64,000 nucleotides of DNA from Tenrec ecaudatus (GCF_050624435.1 NW_027459195.1:172001-236000), one strand, 5' to 3'; shown: positions 1-10,850, counted from the stretch's first letter. Notes: a model not told the origin generated them from the sequence alone. Numbers and translations are program-made.

Positions 1-2058
1 TGTCTACAGGTGGGCGTTGGGTCCCCATCATGCACTCCCCCTCTTTCACGGTGATGTGATTCTCACCACCACCCCACCTTTGATGTTGGAGACCTGGTCT
101 CCTCTGTCCTTCATGATCACCTATGTTGGTGTGCTGCTTCCGTGTGGGCTCGGTTGCTTCTGGGCTAGATGGCCGCTTGTTTGCATTCAAGCCTTTAAGT
201 CCCCAGACGCTATATCTCTCAGTAGCCGGGCACCATCCGCCTTCTTCACCACACTTGCTTATGCACACTTTCGTCTTCAGCCATTATGTGAGAGAGGTGA
301 TCACACAATGATTGATTTTGTTCCTTTGTATCTGCTACATGGTCCATTCAACACCTTGTATTCGCTTAGGCCGTGTGCTTCTTCTCTGTGGGCTTTGTTG
401 CTTCTGAGCTAGATGGCCGCTTATTTGCCTTCAAGCCTTTAAGACCCCAGACGCTATATCTTTTTTTGATAAGCCGGGCACCATCAGCTTTCTTCACCAC
501 ATTTGCTTACACACACGGCTGTCTTCAGTGATCATGTCGGGAAGATGGGTATCCTGCAATGGCTGCTTAGCAGGGTGAGGTGCTATTGTATTGGGGGATT
601 ATGCATGAGGAGACCCAATGTCCATCTGCTACCCTACTACTGAACCTATAAATATATGCATATAAATCTATTGCCCCCATAATCATAAATATGTTTACAT
701 ATGTACATGTCTGTATTTAGGCTTCTCTGTATGCACTTTGCCTCCTACTCCTTTCCTCTATTTCCTTTCGCTTTCCTCCCGACCCATTACCATGTTTAGC
801 CTTCATTCTGGATTCAGTAGTTCCTCTCAGTTACCTTGCTCTTGGTCACTCCCTTCCAGTCCTCCCCTCCCCTCCCTCCTCTGGTTTTGAACCATTCGCT
901 GTTCCCTTGTCCCTGTGTTGGGCGACACCTCCTCCCTTCCCCTACCTCCCACGCTCTCATGTCCCTCCAGGACCGTTGGTCCTGTTGTTTTCTTCTCTCA
1001 TTATTTGTCCAGCCTATCTTGTCTAGGTGGACCTGCTGACATAGTAATACGTGCATACAAATGGATATGACTTTGACTGCGCCCAAGTGGCCCATAAGAA
1101 CATGGCTTTGACAGAAGCAACATCGACACGCTGATAAGCAGAAAAGCCACTAGCATACAAAATTTACTGGGTAAAAAAACAAAACAAATTTAAAAAGACT
1201 AAACAAAAAGATAGCAAATATTAAAAGAAAAAATTGCTAGTAGTTCAAGGTCCTTTCATTGGCCTTTAGGAGTGTTTTCTAGGTGTAGCTTGTGAGGCGC
1301 CACGTCCTGGCCCAGAAGACCATCCTTTCTACTCCCTCGGGCTCCCTTTGCTCTGCTTCCTCCGCTGCTCCACTGCATGTCCCCAGTGTTTGCCTCAGTG
1401 TGGCGGGGTCAGCTCAGTTGCCCATCCCCCATTGTGTCTCAGGTGCTGTCCCGTGTAGGGCCATGTGTTGGTGCAGGATGTCATATCTCGTAGTGTGGTC
1501 AGCTGAATGGTCCTCTCTGTATGATGGGCTCTTCTAGCTGGTCTATCGACTTTGGGCTTGGTGGACCCAGGTGTACTCCACTATGTCCTTTCTCCTTCTT
1601 TTGTTTCAGCTTCCTTCTGGATGTGGTGTGGTGGGTCAGTTCCTTTCCCACTCCAGACAATCTATTTTTGTTTTCTGTGGTATTCCCTTCGAGTGTGGGG
1701 GTCGGCCTAATTCTGGTTTGGGCCGGCTTGTCGTCCAGCCTCTTTGTGTAGACCTCTGTACTTTGCGTTGTCCTCCTTGTTTGGTGTGTCGTGTTGGGGT
1801 CCGTATGCATGTTCCAAATCTGTGGGGACATAACCGATACTCTCCCCCGGGTGGGTTAGTACCCTGCCCCCCCCCATACCATCCATTCGGATTCTCCCCC
1901 TCCCGGTTCTCCCTCTCCCTACCCCACTACCCCTTCTTTATGCTGGGCTCTTATGTACCTCCCTAGGTGTGGCCTGTCCTCCCTCCAACTATCTATGCTT
2001 CCTCCCGTTTATTGTGGGATGGATGTTTATTCTTCTATTTCTGTCATGCTGATTGTAC
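1..2058 (-). repeat. LINE-1 3' untranslated region, running off the window edge
   Basis: Directly downstream, on the minus strand, of an L1 ORF2 stop codon at 2059. The same sequence order recurs at 28,015-29,775 (antisense) and, in sense, at 32,262-33,870 and 52,447-54,640, which fixes it as the 3' UTR of one afrotherian L1 lineage. The poly-A end lies beyond position 1; by comparison with 28,015-28,600 about 0.55 kb is missing. Two imperfect copies of a ~244-bp unit (129-372 and from 373) lie inside it. Small open frames here are chance. Confidence 0.85.
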
Positions 2059-2865
2059 TTATCTCAGGGGACTCATGTTGTACCTGTCCCTTTGGGTCTG
2101 GCTTACCTCGCTTAACATAATTCCTTCCAGCTCTTCCCATGAAATAACGTGTTTCATGTGCTCATCGGTGCTTTTCAGTGCTGCATAATACTCCATTGTG
2201 TGTATGTGCCAAAGTTTGCTAATCCACTCGTCTGTCGATGGAAACTTAGGCTGTTTCAAAGTCTTTGCCATTGTGAATTGTGCCGCAATAAACATTGGAG
2301 CGCATATGACTGGTCGTGTTTTATTTGCTGCTTCAACCGGGTATATGCCCAGTAGAGGGATGGCTGGGTCATGAGGTAGATCAATTTCCATTTTCTTTAG
2401 GTATCGCCAGATTGCTTTCCACAGTGGCTGTACAAATGTACACGACCACCAGCAGTGGAGGAGGGTTCCTACTTCACCACAGCCCCTCCAACACTTGTTG
2501 CTCTCTGATTTACTGATCTGGGCTAGCCTCAGGGGTGTTAGGTGGTATCTCATGGTTGTTTTGATTTGCATTTCTCTTATGGCAAGGGACTTCGAGCACT
2601 TTCTCATATGTTTATTGGCCATATTGATCTCCTCTCTAGTGAAAGTTCTTCTCATTTCTTTTGCCCACTTCCTTAGGGGGTTAACTGTTTTCCTCTTTTT
2701 GCAGGTCACGATGGTGTTGTAGATTTTAGTAATGAGCCCTTTGTCTGATGTGTCATTACTAAAAATCTTCTCCCAGTCTGTGGGTTGCCTTGTCACCCTC
2801 TTGGCAAAGTCTTTCGAGGTGCACATGCATTTTATTCTTATTAGATCCCATTTGTCGATTTCCAA
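2059..2865 (-). pseudogene. LINE-1 ORF2 C-terminal fragment
   Basis: A 268-codon open frame reads as the C-terminal third of L1 ORF2p, the endonuclease/reverse transcriptase that copies L1 RNA into genomic DNA. Family blocks visible in order are IDKWDLIRIK, TDWEKIFSND, KKWAKEMRRTFTREEI, SLAIREMQIKTTMRYHLTP, CWRGCGEVGTLLHCWW with the cysteine-rich C-terminal signature, and MWHIHTMEYYAALK-like sequence near the end (here LWHIHTMEYYAA). The stop at 2059 matches the usual ORF2 end. The frame is broken from the upstream ORF2 piece at 3037-3417, and the endonuclease and RT core are absent, so this is a dead 5'-truncated copy. Confidence 0.95.
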
Positions 2866-3036
2866 TTCACCTGTGTGTGTCCCCTTCCCTGTTGCAGTGA
2901 GCCTATGTGCTCCCTGGGCCAGTACGCTGAGATTAGTCCCGATTCCCTCCTTAATGGTCCTGATGGTTTGGGGTTTGACTTCTAGATCTGTGATCCACCT
3001 TGAGTGTATTCTTGTGCATGGGGTGAGGTAGACGTC

Positions 3037-3417
3037 TTATTTCAACTTTCTACATGTGGATATCCATTGTTTCCAGCACCACTTATTAAAGAGGGCATCT
3101 GCTTCCCACTTGACATTTTTGGGACCCTTGTCGAAGATCAGTTGTCTATATGCTGATGATTTTACTCCTGGGCTTTCTATTCTTTTCCACTGGTCTGAGT
3201 GTCTATCATTGTGCCAGTACCATGCTGTTTTGACCACTGTAGCTGTGTAGTAGGCATTGAAATCAGGTAGGGCGAGTCCTCCAATTGTGTCCTTCTTCTC
3301 GAGGAGTTCTCTGCTAATTCTGGGTTTCTTCCCTCTCCATATGAAGTTGGTGGTCAGTTTTTCCAATTCTTTGAAGAAGGTTGAGGGTAATTGGATTGGT
3401 ATAGCAGGCCAATACAT
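3037..3417 (-). pseudogene. LINE-1 ORF2 fragment upstream of the C-terminal piece
   Basis: A 126-codon open frame continues the same L1 toward its 5' side, with the family blocks [52 protein letters not shown] and [18 protein letters not shown]. It is separated from the 2059-2865 piece by a frameshift between 2866 and 3036. L1 similarity ends near 3,425, which is therefore the 5' truncation point. The sequence from 3,425 to 3,510 is not L1. Confidence 0.93.
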
Positions 3418-3510
3418 TTCTAAGGGTTATGGATTCTACTTCAGAATCGTTCTCAATCTCAATCCCAGGGCCCTCTTCACCATTGCTGGCTAGACCTGTT
3501 CACCTCTTGC

Positions 3511-3511
3511 C

Positions 3512-3576
<65 letters not shown>

Positions 3577-3577
3577 G
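3511..3577. repeat. TG/CA inverted repeat
   Basis: A catatg followed by a run of TG dinucleotides meets a mirror run of CA ending in catatg. The two 32-base arms are perfectly complementary around a 3-base centre at about 3544. It can fold into one long hairpin or cruciform. Confidence 0.95.
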
Positions 3578-3598
3578 GGTTTATTGTAAGTCTGGGTC

Positions 3599-3963
3599 TG
3601 TAGGTTTCTCGGGTGGGAAATGTCTCGGTCCTTGGCTACACACTAGAAAGAAATTCACACCAAAGCCTGGTTGGTGATCCGAGTGGGTTTATATACAGGA
3701 GAGAAGAAGGTTCCGGCGTTACAGTTAACTGAACACGGGCACCCTTATGACACTGCACACCCAGCCCTGCTGAGCGGAAGGCAGAGAAGCAGCTGAAGGG
3801 AAGGTTCCAGCCTTTTAAGGGCTTTCAGCTGTGAGGCGTCAATTAAGCTCTCCTGGCTTGGCCTTGAATTGGTGCATGCCCTTTAGCCTGCATTGGCTTC
3901 CAACCTCCTGTAGGGGGCCCCCTAAGCATGGAGAGGAACAACCCCTTGTCTTGCTACCTAACA
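3599..3963 (-). mobile_element. Solo LTR of a gammaretrovirus-like ERV with 4-bp target duplication
   Basis: On the minus strand it begins tgttaggtagc and ends in aca, and it is flanked on both sides by ggtc (3595-3598 and 3964-3967). This is the 4-bp duplication typical of gammaretroviral integration. The R/U5-like end (ccttggctacacac, then caccaaagcctgg and gatccgagtg) matches LTRs at 6,957, 35,400, 39,813 and 55,330. No internal sequence is attached, so it is a solo LTR left by recombination. Confidence 0.8.
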
Positions 3964-5940
3964 GGTCTACATTCCTGTATGGTTACATTGAGATGGAAGT
4001 AGCCCCTTTAGACAGCCTGTGAGGTTCACCAGGAGCCACAGGCCCCAGCGTTCCCTGTTACCACCTTAAACCTTAAACTACTGTTGGAGTTTATATTATT
4101 TGTGCGGGTCTGTGGACATGGAATGTTTCCATGCCAGACCCTGAAGTTGCACAAATAAGCATCCAGAACAGAACTCATACAGGCTCTAATAAGATGCTCA
4201 GATGCTTCTTGCTAGGATGAGAATTCATCGAAGTTTGTGAGCAGTTCAGATCTTGTAAGGGAGAACAGGTCAGTAGTGTATCCAGAGAAGAGAGCAAAGG
4301 TCAGGGGAAAGGGAGGAGGCCCACAGACATCTGTGCTCTGTGTTTGGCCACAAGACAAGAAACCAGGTCTCCCTGAAAAAGAAAGCAGAACAGCAAGTCC
4401 CTCGGAACTAGGACATCTTTAAACCTGACCTATACAACACTCGGCTCAGGGAGGCGCCTTGGAAAACCGTAAAAGCCCGAAAAGAGGGACAAGGAGGAAG
4501 CCCAAGTCTTTGGTTTTCCCTGCTGTGCTTTCAGTGTTGAAATGTCTGTGCACGGAGCCTTTGAAATTTCAGAATCAGAGAGTGGATTCATAAGCCAAGC
4601 TCCTGCTTTATTCTTCAATGCATTTTAGCCCAACTCCTCCTTGGTGACACATGTAACAGAAATTCTGGACTTAGGAGCCACTTGGTCCTTGGACACTAGG
4701 AGATTACAGTGGAATCTGAAACAGGGCTCTAACCACCAACTGGACTGGCCTAGGAAGCCCAAGTATTCAGTCTCCCAAACACCAACCTCCCGTTGCTCTT
4801 CATCTGCCTCCACCTTGTTCAGCTTTAGTTGTCCGTGGAAGCGTTTGGCACCCATCTGATGCTTCAGAACCCAGAAAGGAGGAAAGGTAAAACTGGGATT
4901 CAAATGAAACAAGATGTGCCCGGGGCTCCTCGTGGCATTTGTCACCTTCAGTTCCCTCTTCGGACGCAGATGTGGCAAGGTTCACAAACAAGCTTTACCA
5001 GAAAGAACAGCCTGCTTCCAAGTGAGAAAAAGCCCTTTACACATGAGTTCCTGAGGTCAGCCCAGCCCTGTGCGCCACCCACCCCTCCCAGAGTCCCCTG
5101 CTCTCCGGCGAAGCATTAAAGCAAGTGGAAGCAGAGATTTGCTCAGAATAAAAAATCATTTTTCACAATAGCATGCCACATTCTGGATGGCAATCACGGC
5201 TGCACAAACCGTATCCATCCCCAGTCATAATGTTGCCGCCTCAGTGACCACACACACACATTGTGTGGCGAGACTCAGAGTCTATTCCATTTGTGATCAA
5301 TTGTTTCCTCCCTCTCCACACTTTGCACTTAGGAGACATGCTCTCTGGAGGCGGTTGAGGCTTGTCTTGTGGCCAATAATCATCTCCTACGCCTTCCTTT
5401 CCAGTCACTAATTTGATGTCTTCACTCAAAGAAATGCCCATAAGTTGAGGTTTCAGAGGAGAGCTCCTTGAGCTCCCCAGACAACAAGGGGGCCGAGTGT
5501 CACCGTCATTATCCTGAGCTGGGAGGGAACACTAGTGTTCCGGAGGCTGGGAATCCGTCACTGCCTGCCCATCGCACAGACAGAGCAGATGCTGGTTATA
5601 ATTGCTTCTAGACGTCCTGCCATGCTCAGTTGAACGTCAAAGCCATAAACGCTGCCCGACTACAATAAAACTGGAGTACGCAGACATTTCTGCATCATTG
5701 CCGGGTGAAAATACACTGAGTGGAGTTGGATGAGATGGCAGCAAGCGCTTAAGGAGAGGGTGGTGTGGGAATACCAACAAGATGACTGCCAGTCTCCGTT
5801 TCCTCCTCTCGTCTGCTTTGTGTTTTCTTTCAGGACCAGAAGAAATGATGCATATGTAAGGATAAAAAATTTTCCATTTCCAGAGGAGTTTTCCACCCCC
5901 CAATCTACCCGCAGCCTCCTTTGAGCAAGCCAGTAAAAGC
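3964..5940. other. No recognised gene or repeat
   Basis: About 2 kb of ordinary non-coding sequence. Only short open frames occur, with no family resemblance or splice context. Short ancient repeats may be present but could not be named by eye. Confidence 0.5.
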
Positions 5941-5960
5941 TTTTTTTTTTTTTTTTTTTT
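5941..5960. repeat. Poly-T run of 20 bases
   Basis: Twenty consecutive T, possibly the poly-A tail of an old minus-strand retroposon. The adjoining sequence is not recognised. Confidence 0.9.
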
Positions 5961-6559
5961 AAACCTGCCTTCTCACTATGGCAATTTCCAGAGCTGCTAT
6001 GTGACTGTGTTTTAAAGTCCCCCTTAGGATCCAGAGTGCAATCCATATCACAAAGGCATCCTCCCAGTCCCAAATAGCAATGCGACCTCAATTCAGAAGG
6101 TTGTTCTTGTTTCCATAGACCCAGAATGGAGTTTAAGCTGTTGATCTTGACTGTGGTTGTCGCGTCAGCCTCTCATGGGCACCTCATGGGCAGTGGAGCA
6201 AACTGTGCCTATCTGTGCTACCACCAGGACTGGGAGAGGAAGCCAACAGTGGTGGGCCATAGGTCAATGTGTGGATGGGGATGATCAGGTCTTTCTTCAT
6301 TATTCTGTTTCAGTCTGGAAACACCACTGAAGCCTGCTCAGTGTCATAGCAACACACAAACCTTCACTGACAGTCTGGGGCACATTGGCTGCAAATCAAA
6401 CCCGGGTCTTCCCGGTGAAAGTCGATGAGAGGTCTACCACTGAAGCACCGTGGCCCTCACCTCAAACCAGGGCAGTCATTTCCGGAGTTCAAACCAGACC
6501 ACAATGCAGGATGACTGAGATTGCCACCAGAATCTGATACTGATGCAGAAAAAAACCTA

Positions 6560-6933
6560 ACTACCATTTTATTGACTCCCAATAGGACAAAGATCTGCCC
6601 CTTTGGGGTTTTGAGACTTTAAATCCTTACAGCAGGGGTCGCAACCTGTGGGTCGCGACCCCTTTGGGGATCAAATAACCCTTTAACAGGGGTCATCCAA
6701 TTCATAACGATAGCAAAATTACAGTTATAAAGTAGCAATGAAAATAATTTTATGGTTGCAGGTGACCACAACATGAACTGTATTAAAGGGTGGCGGCATT
6801 CAGAAGGTTGAGAACCATTGCCTTACAGAAATAGACAACCTCATATTTCTCCCACGGAGGGGCTAGTCAGTTCAAACCCCTGACCTTGCGATTAGCAGGT
6901 TAATGCATAGTCCACTACACCACCAGGGCTCCT
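6560..6933 (-). mobile_element. AfroSINE, near full length, split by a SPIN element
   Basis: Read on the minus strand it opens with ggagccctggtgg, has the tRNA-like head and the body gtttgaactgactagcc and gggagaaatatgagg, then resumes after the insert with taaagtctcaaaacccc. AfroSINEs are non-autonomous tRNA-derived retroposons restricted to Afrotheria. The interruption at 6633-6820 is an independent DNA transposon. Confidence 0.88.
6633..6820. mobile_element. SPIN-type non-autonomous hAT element (188 bp)
   Basis: Flanked by a perfect 8-bp target duplication ccttacag at 6625-6632 and 6821-6828. One end is rich in the SPIN signature (caacctgtgggtcgcgaccc) and the other reads ggttgagaaccattg, complementary to the usual caatggttctcaacc terminus. 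It has no coding capacity and would have needed a transposase in trans. It lies inside an AfroSINE, so it is younger than that SINE. Confidence 0.88.
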
Positions 6934-6956
6934 AATGATATAATAAGAGATACTAT

Positions 6957-7709
6957 TGTTAGATCACTCGTGGGAGAAATATACCTCAGTCCTTGGCTTC
7001 GCGTGAGAAAGAATTCACTCCGCAGCCTGGATTGTGATCCAAGTGAGTTTTTTGAGAGAAGAAGTTTCAGGTTTACACAGGCACCTCAGGGCCCCTCACC
7101 CCTGCACAGCTTGCCTAGAAGCTGCTGGAGAGAAAGTCACTACGTGGGCTCCAGGATCCTGCCTTTTCTTTCTTTTCTTAAATCGTTTTATTAGGGGCTC
7201 ATACAATTCTTATCACAATCCATACATACATCAATTGTGTAAAGCACATTGTACACTCACTGCCCTCATTATTCTCAAAACATTTGCCTCCACTTAAGCC
7301 CCTGGCATCAATCGAGTCATCATTTTTACCCCTTCCTCCCCACTCCCCCATCCCTCAAGAAACCTTGATAATTTGTGAGTGGTGATAGTGGGAGGGTAGA
7401 GGGAGGGTGGATTGGAAAGAGGAAACCGATTACAAGTATCTACATGTGACCTCCTCCCTGGGGAACGGACAACAGAAAAGTGGGGGAAGGGAGACATCGG
7501 AGAGGTCAAGATCCTGCCTTTTCAATTCCTCCACAGGGAGGCATGGTTGATGGTCCTGGTCAACCCCATTGGCTGGATTGAATTCACCTGGCTCAGATGG
7601 GCCAATCCAGGTGTAACACCCACCTAGGTGTACCACCCCTTCCTGGCCGGAAGTTTGAACCTGAGCATATGTAATGGATGACCCACTCCCTATGCTAAGC
7701 TACCTAACA
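6957..7709 (-). mobile_element. Solo LTR, same family as 3,599, split by an L1 insertion
   Basis: Minus-strand start tgttaggta at 7709 and terminal aca near 6957. Inside it ccttggcttcgcgtgagaaagaattcac matches the other copies in parts. Flanks ctat and gtat differ at one base, compatible with a decayed 4-bp duplication. Without the L1 inserted at 7169-7509 it is about 400 bp. Confidence 0.78.
7155..7523 (-). mobile_element. 5'-inverted (twin-primed) LINE-1 insertion with 14-bp target duplication
   Basis: Perfect duplications of gatcctgccttttc occur at 7155-7168 and 7510-7523. From 7169 to about 7374 is the terminal L1 3' UTR in antisense, starting with the T-rich complement of the poly-A tail. 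From about 7376 to 7500 the adjoining upstream part of the same 3' UTR is in the opposite orientation (gaaaccgattacaag, gacaacagaaaagtgg). Opposed segments inside one duplication are the mark of twin priming. Confidence 0.85.
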
Positions 7710-8159
7710 GTATTTGCAAGATGCCGAGCAATGTTCTAAGCTTTTTGTATATAATAATTCAATTATTTCACTTAAGAAGCCTATGTGTGGACTCTATTCT
7801 TGCCTCATTTTACAGATGAAAAATCAGTGGCACAGGATGATAAAGTCATGAGCCTATGACCACACAGTGAGGAAGTGGAAAGGAGAGATTTGAACCCAGG
7901 CTGCAGAGTCCATGCCTTGGGTGCCTACAGCGCCACATAGGACACAGGAAAGCATGGAGCAGACTCGGCGTAAGACCTAGCATGTATGTGCTAGGACTGC
8001 ATGAGAGTAGCTGCTACTCAGATCCAGAAGAGAATACAAGGCTATTGCAAAAATTATTTTTTCCAAGAGAGGGTGGAATTCTGCATCTTGTGCGAAATCC
8101 CCCAACCTGCACATGGCACAGCTACTTCAGAAGGTTCCCAACAATGTGTGCTGTGTGGC
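7710..8159. other. No recognised gene
   Basis: Non-coding, with no readable family resemblance. Part of it (about 7,740-7,960) has the look of an old SINE such as MIR (tttacagatgaaaa, agtggaaaggagagatttgaacccagg), but this is a weak resemblance. Confidence 0.35.
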
Positions 8160-8335
8160 AAACCTAACTGAGCTCAGGGGGAGCTGGTCTGTGGGTTATG
8201 TTACCCAGAAGGTGAGCAGTTTGAACTCACCAGCCACCACTCCAAGGGAGAAAGAGAAGGCTTTCTGCTCCCATGGACTTACAGTCTTTGAAGTGGCAGG
8301 GAGCATTTCCATGCAGCCTATGATTAGGATCTAGG
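8160..8335 (+). mobile_element. AfroSINE fragment
   Basis: Body motifs gtgagcagtttgaactcaccagcc, in part, then gagaaagagaaggctttctgc and acttacagtctttgaagtgg match the AfroSINE core in sense. Head and tail are degraded. Confidence 0.75.
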
Positions 8336-8464
8336 AGGGTGAGGGTGGATGGAGTTGGTTGAGACCTGGCTTCAGGGCATTTCCCAGAAGGGCTTCCTGC
8401 AGTGACTCTGCCTTCAGGAATGTCTGGTGACCCTGAGGGCAGCAAAGTCCTAAGCACACTCAGG

Positions 8465-8640
8465 CAGTGGTTCTCAACCTTCCTAATACAGGTCCTCTTG
8501 TTGTGGTGACCCCCTGACCATTAAATGATTTTCTTGCTACTTCATCACTGTAATTTTGCTACAGTTATGAATTGGACGAGCCCTGTGAAAGGGTCATATG
8601 ACTCCCAAAGGGGTCGCAACCCACAGGGTGAGAACCACTG
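8465..8640. mobile_element. SPIN-type non-autonomous hAT element (176 bp)
   Basis: Termini cagtggttctcaacctt and gggtgagaaccactg are near-perfect inverted repeats. Flanking 8-mers cactcagg (8457-8464) and cactaagg (8641-8648) match at seven of eight positions. The interior has the SPIN-like pieces gttgtggtgacccc and gggtcgcaacccacag. It is non-coding. Confidence 0.85.
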
Positions 8641-9589
8641 CACTAAGGGTTCCCCTTCCGGGCAGCTCTACCAGTGTCTGATGTGCATAGTTCTGTGAGG
8701 TGAGAGAAATGAACTTAGTGTCTGCTTCTGGTGACAGTTGATGTGGGTGGGCTTTCTCCCTATGTCAAATCCCTCTCAAGCCATTTGTCACCACAACAGA
8801 GGGAGCCACACACATAAAGCAAGAAGAGGAGGCAGCATAGCAGGACGGTAAGCAGAACAAAGATTGAATAAGCACAATTCATTTCAATCATGAATCGGGT
8901 GCCCTTGAGATGTGAGGAAGACCCCAGTCTAGTGACATTAGATCAGGTTTAGGGATTGAGTGACGGGACCCTCTTGGCTCCCCTCAGCCCCTATCTTGCT
9001 TTCCCATTGACCCTGCCCCTTACATCGTGATTGGTCCTTATTCCAGCATGATGGTTGGTTTCATAATCACAACATGTGGGAATGTGTTAGTCGATAGGTT
9101 ATACAGGCACAGTCTCTGGAATGGGTAAGTGAGGAGGTGTGACTGGTGACATGACTGGTGGAATGGATCATGTGAAGTGATTTGAGATCGTTGTTCAGAC
9201 CTGATAGGTCATCCAGGCCTCTAGTTGATCCTGGCAGTACTCTAGTTTAAGGAAACAGAATGTTAGGCATTTAAGTCATATTTAAGCTTAAATTTTGAGC
9301 AATAGGCTGTGGCTCACAGTGAGAGTCTATGTGGAGACCCTAAATCCATTTTGAGGGGCCACACATTCAGCCACCATTGAGTTCTTTCCTACTGCTGACC
9401 GGCAGTGGAAAGCTTGCGTCCACTCCCCGGGCCAGACTCAGCGATATACGGTCGTGTGCACATCCCAATGAAGGTCCCGCTCATGCTCTCACAGGCCCTC
9501 CCGCAACTCCATGAATTGATCCGTCTTCAGGGACAGTTTTGTGACAAAGGTGTTTGTTTTCCATGTCTCATTTAAGCTTTCAGGAGCTC
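8641..9589. other. No recognised gene or repeat
   Basis: About 0.95 kb of non-coding sequence with no open frame worth noting and no repeat that could be named. Confidence 0.5.
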
Positions 9590-9760
9590 AGGTGGTGATG
9601 CTGGATAGTGTTGGACTATTAACAGCAAGATCGCTGGTTCGAAGCCACTAGTCATTCCACAGGAGAAAGATGAGGTTATTGCTTCCTGTAAAGGTAGCAA
9701 CTTCAGGATCCCTACACAGAGTCACTATGAGTCAGAGTCAGCAGGACAGAATGAGTGTCA
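9590..9760 (+). mobile_element. AfroSINE
   Basis: Sense copy with head-to-body motifs attaacagcaagatcgctggttcgaa, in part, then aggagaaagatgaggtt and gtcactatgagtcagagtc near the 3' end. It ends in a short A/T-rich tail at about 9,760. Confidence 0.8.
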
Positions 9761-10525
9761 TTTTATTTAAGTAACTGTGGCTGTGGGTCCTTCCGACACC
9801 ATTGGGGCCTCATGCGGATGCTCTCCTTCATCCAGAACAGCGGTTTGTGCCTTTTTCTTGTGTAAAACATAGCAAAGGAGTTCCTAATAAAATAAAGTTG
9901 AATTGGGAGTCTTTTTTCCCTCAAACAAAGTAAATCCATAAATAGAAATGAGACTATGGTGCTAATAACCAGTTGGAGAGTTGAGAGAGCTGAACTCTCA
10001 ATCCTGGTAGAAACCCATTGTGACTTTAAAAACTTGCTCAAGGTCATCCATAGCCTATGAGGTTGAGTTGAGCAGACACAAAACAGATGTGTTGGGGAGT
10101 AATTGTGTACATTAAGTAAACAATTTATCTTTCTAAAGATTCTGTCTAAAACTTACTTTAAATAGTAAGTTTTCCCCTGGGCTAGGGAAAGGTCAGGGAG
10201 CTTAACCCCCTAGTATCCACCCCCTCTCAGCATTCATCATGTTAGGCCAGAGGAGCCAAATCACACCCACTACCCAGGGAGCACTGCTTCCAAAAGCCCA
10301 TTGCCTGTGCCGGGGCAGAGGGCAGGTACCCGGACCAGAAATGCTGACAGAGTGGAACCAGCGGGCTCAGCCCCCAGCTTCCTGAGAGAGCAGCTGTGAT
10401 GGTTCACTTTTGGACAAATGTCAATGCATGACTTGGGCAGCACGAAAAGCAGATGTGCAGAGGTTGTTCGCTGTATTCCAGAAGTTCACACACTCCCCGC
10501 AGGCTCTTTGGTGGCTTCCACCTTC
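9761..10525. other. No recognised gene or repeat
   Basis: Non-coding. A minus-strand open frame at 9763-10047 shows no family resemblance and is taken as chance. Confidence 0.45.
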
Positions 10526-10665
10526 AATCCCAAAAGGCCACTGCCGTCCAGTGGATTCCAACCACAGTGACCCTATATGGAGTTTTCAAGACTGTAAATC
10601 TTCATGGGAGCCAGCAGTCTCATTGTCCCCCTTGGGACAGGGAGCTAGCAGCCCGTTTCACCTCC
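10526..10665 (-). mobile_element. AfroSINE fragment
   Basis: Antisense 3' half: ccagtggattccaaccacagtgaccctatat in pieces, then agactgtaaatcttcatggg. It corresponds to the tcgctatgagtcggaatcg end and the gatttacagtct body of AfroSINE. Confidence 0.7.
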
Positions 10666-10758
10666 AGGACCCCTTCCTCTCTAATTCTGGATCCAGTCCC
10701 TCCAAATATCCTGCCCTGCCCTTGTCTAGGCTTCTTAAATGCGTTCCATGCTGCTTAT

Positions 10759-10850
10759 GTTAGTCTGGGTGCCTTAGCGAAACAAATCCACAGAAACGCG
10801 TATGTATAAGAGAGAGTTTTATGTAAAGGGTGAGTGCACATCAGGAAAAC
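10759..10850. repeat. Dispersed repeat R1, short copy
   Basis: Starts tgttagtctgggtgccttag and has aaacaaatccacagaaac and agagagttttatgtaaag. The same order occurs at 38,073-38,640 and 47,329-47,660. It is cut at 10,850, where an L1 3' UTR fragment begins. The class is not recognised. The TG start suggests a possible LTR, but this is unproven. Confidence 0.6.
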
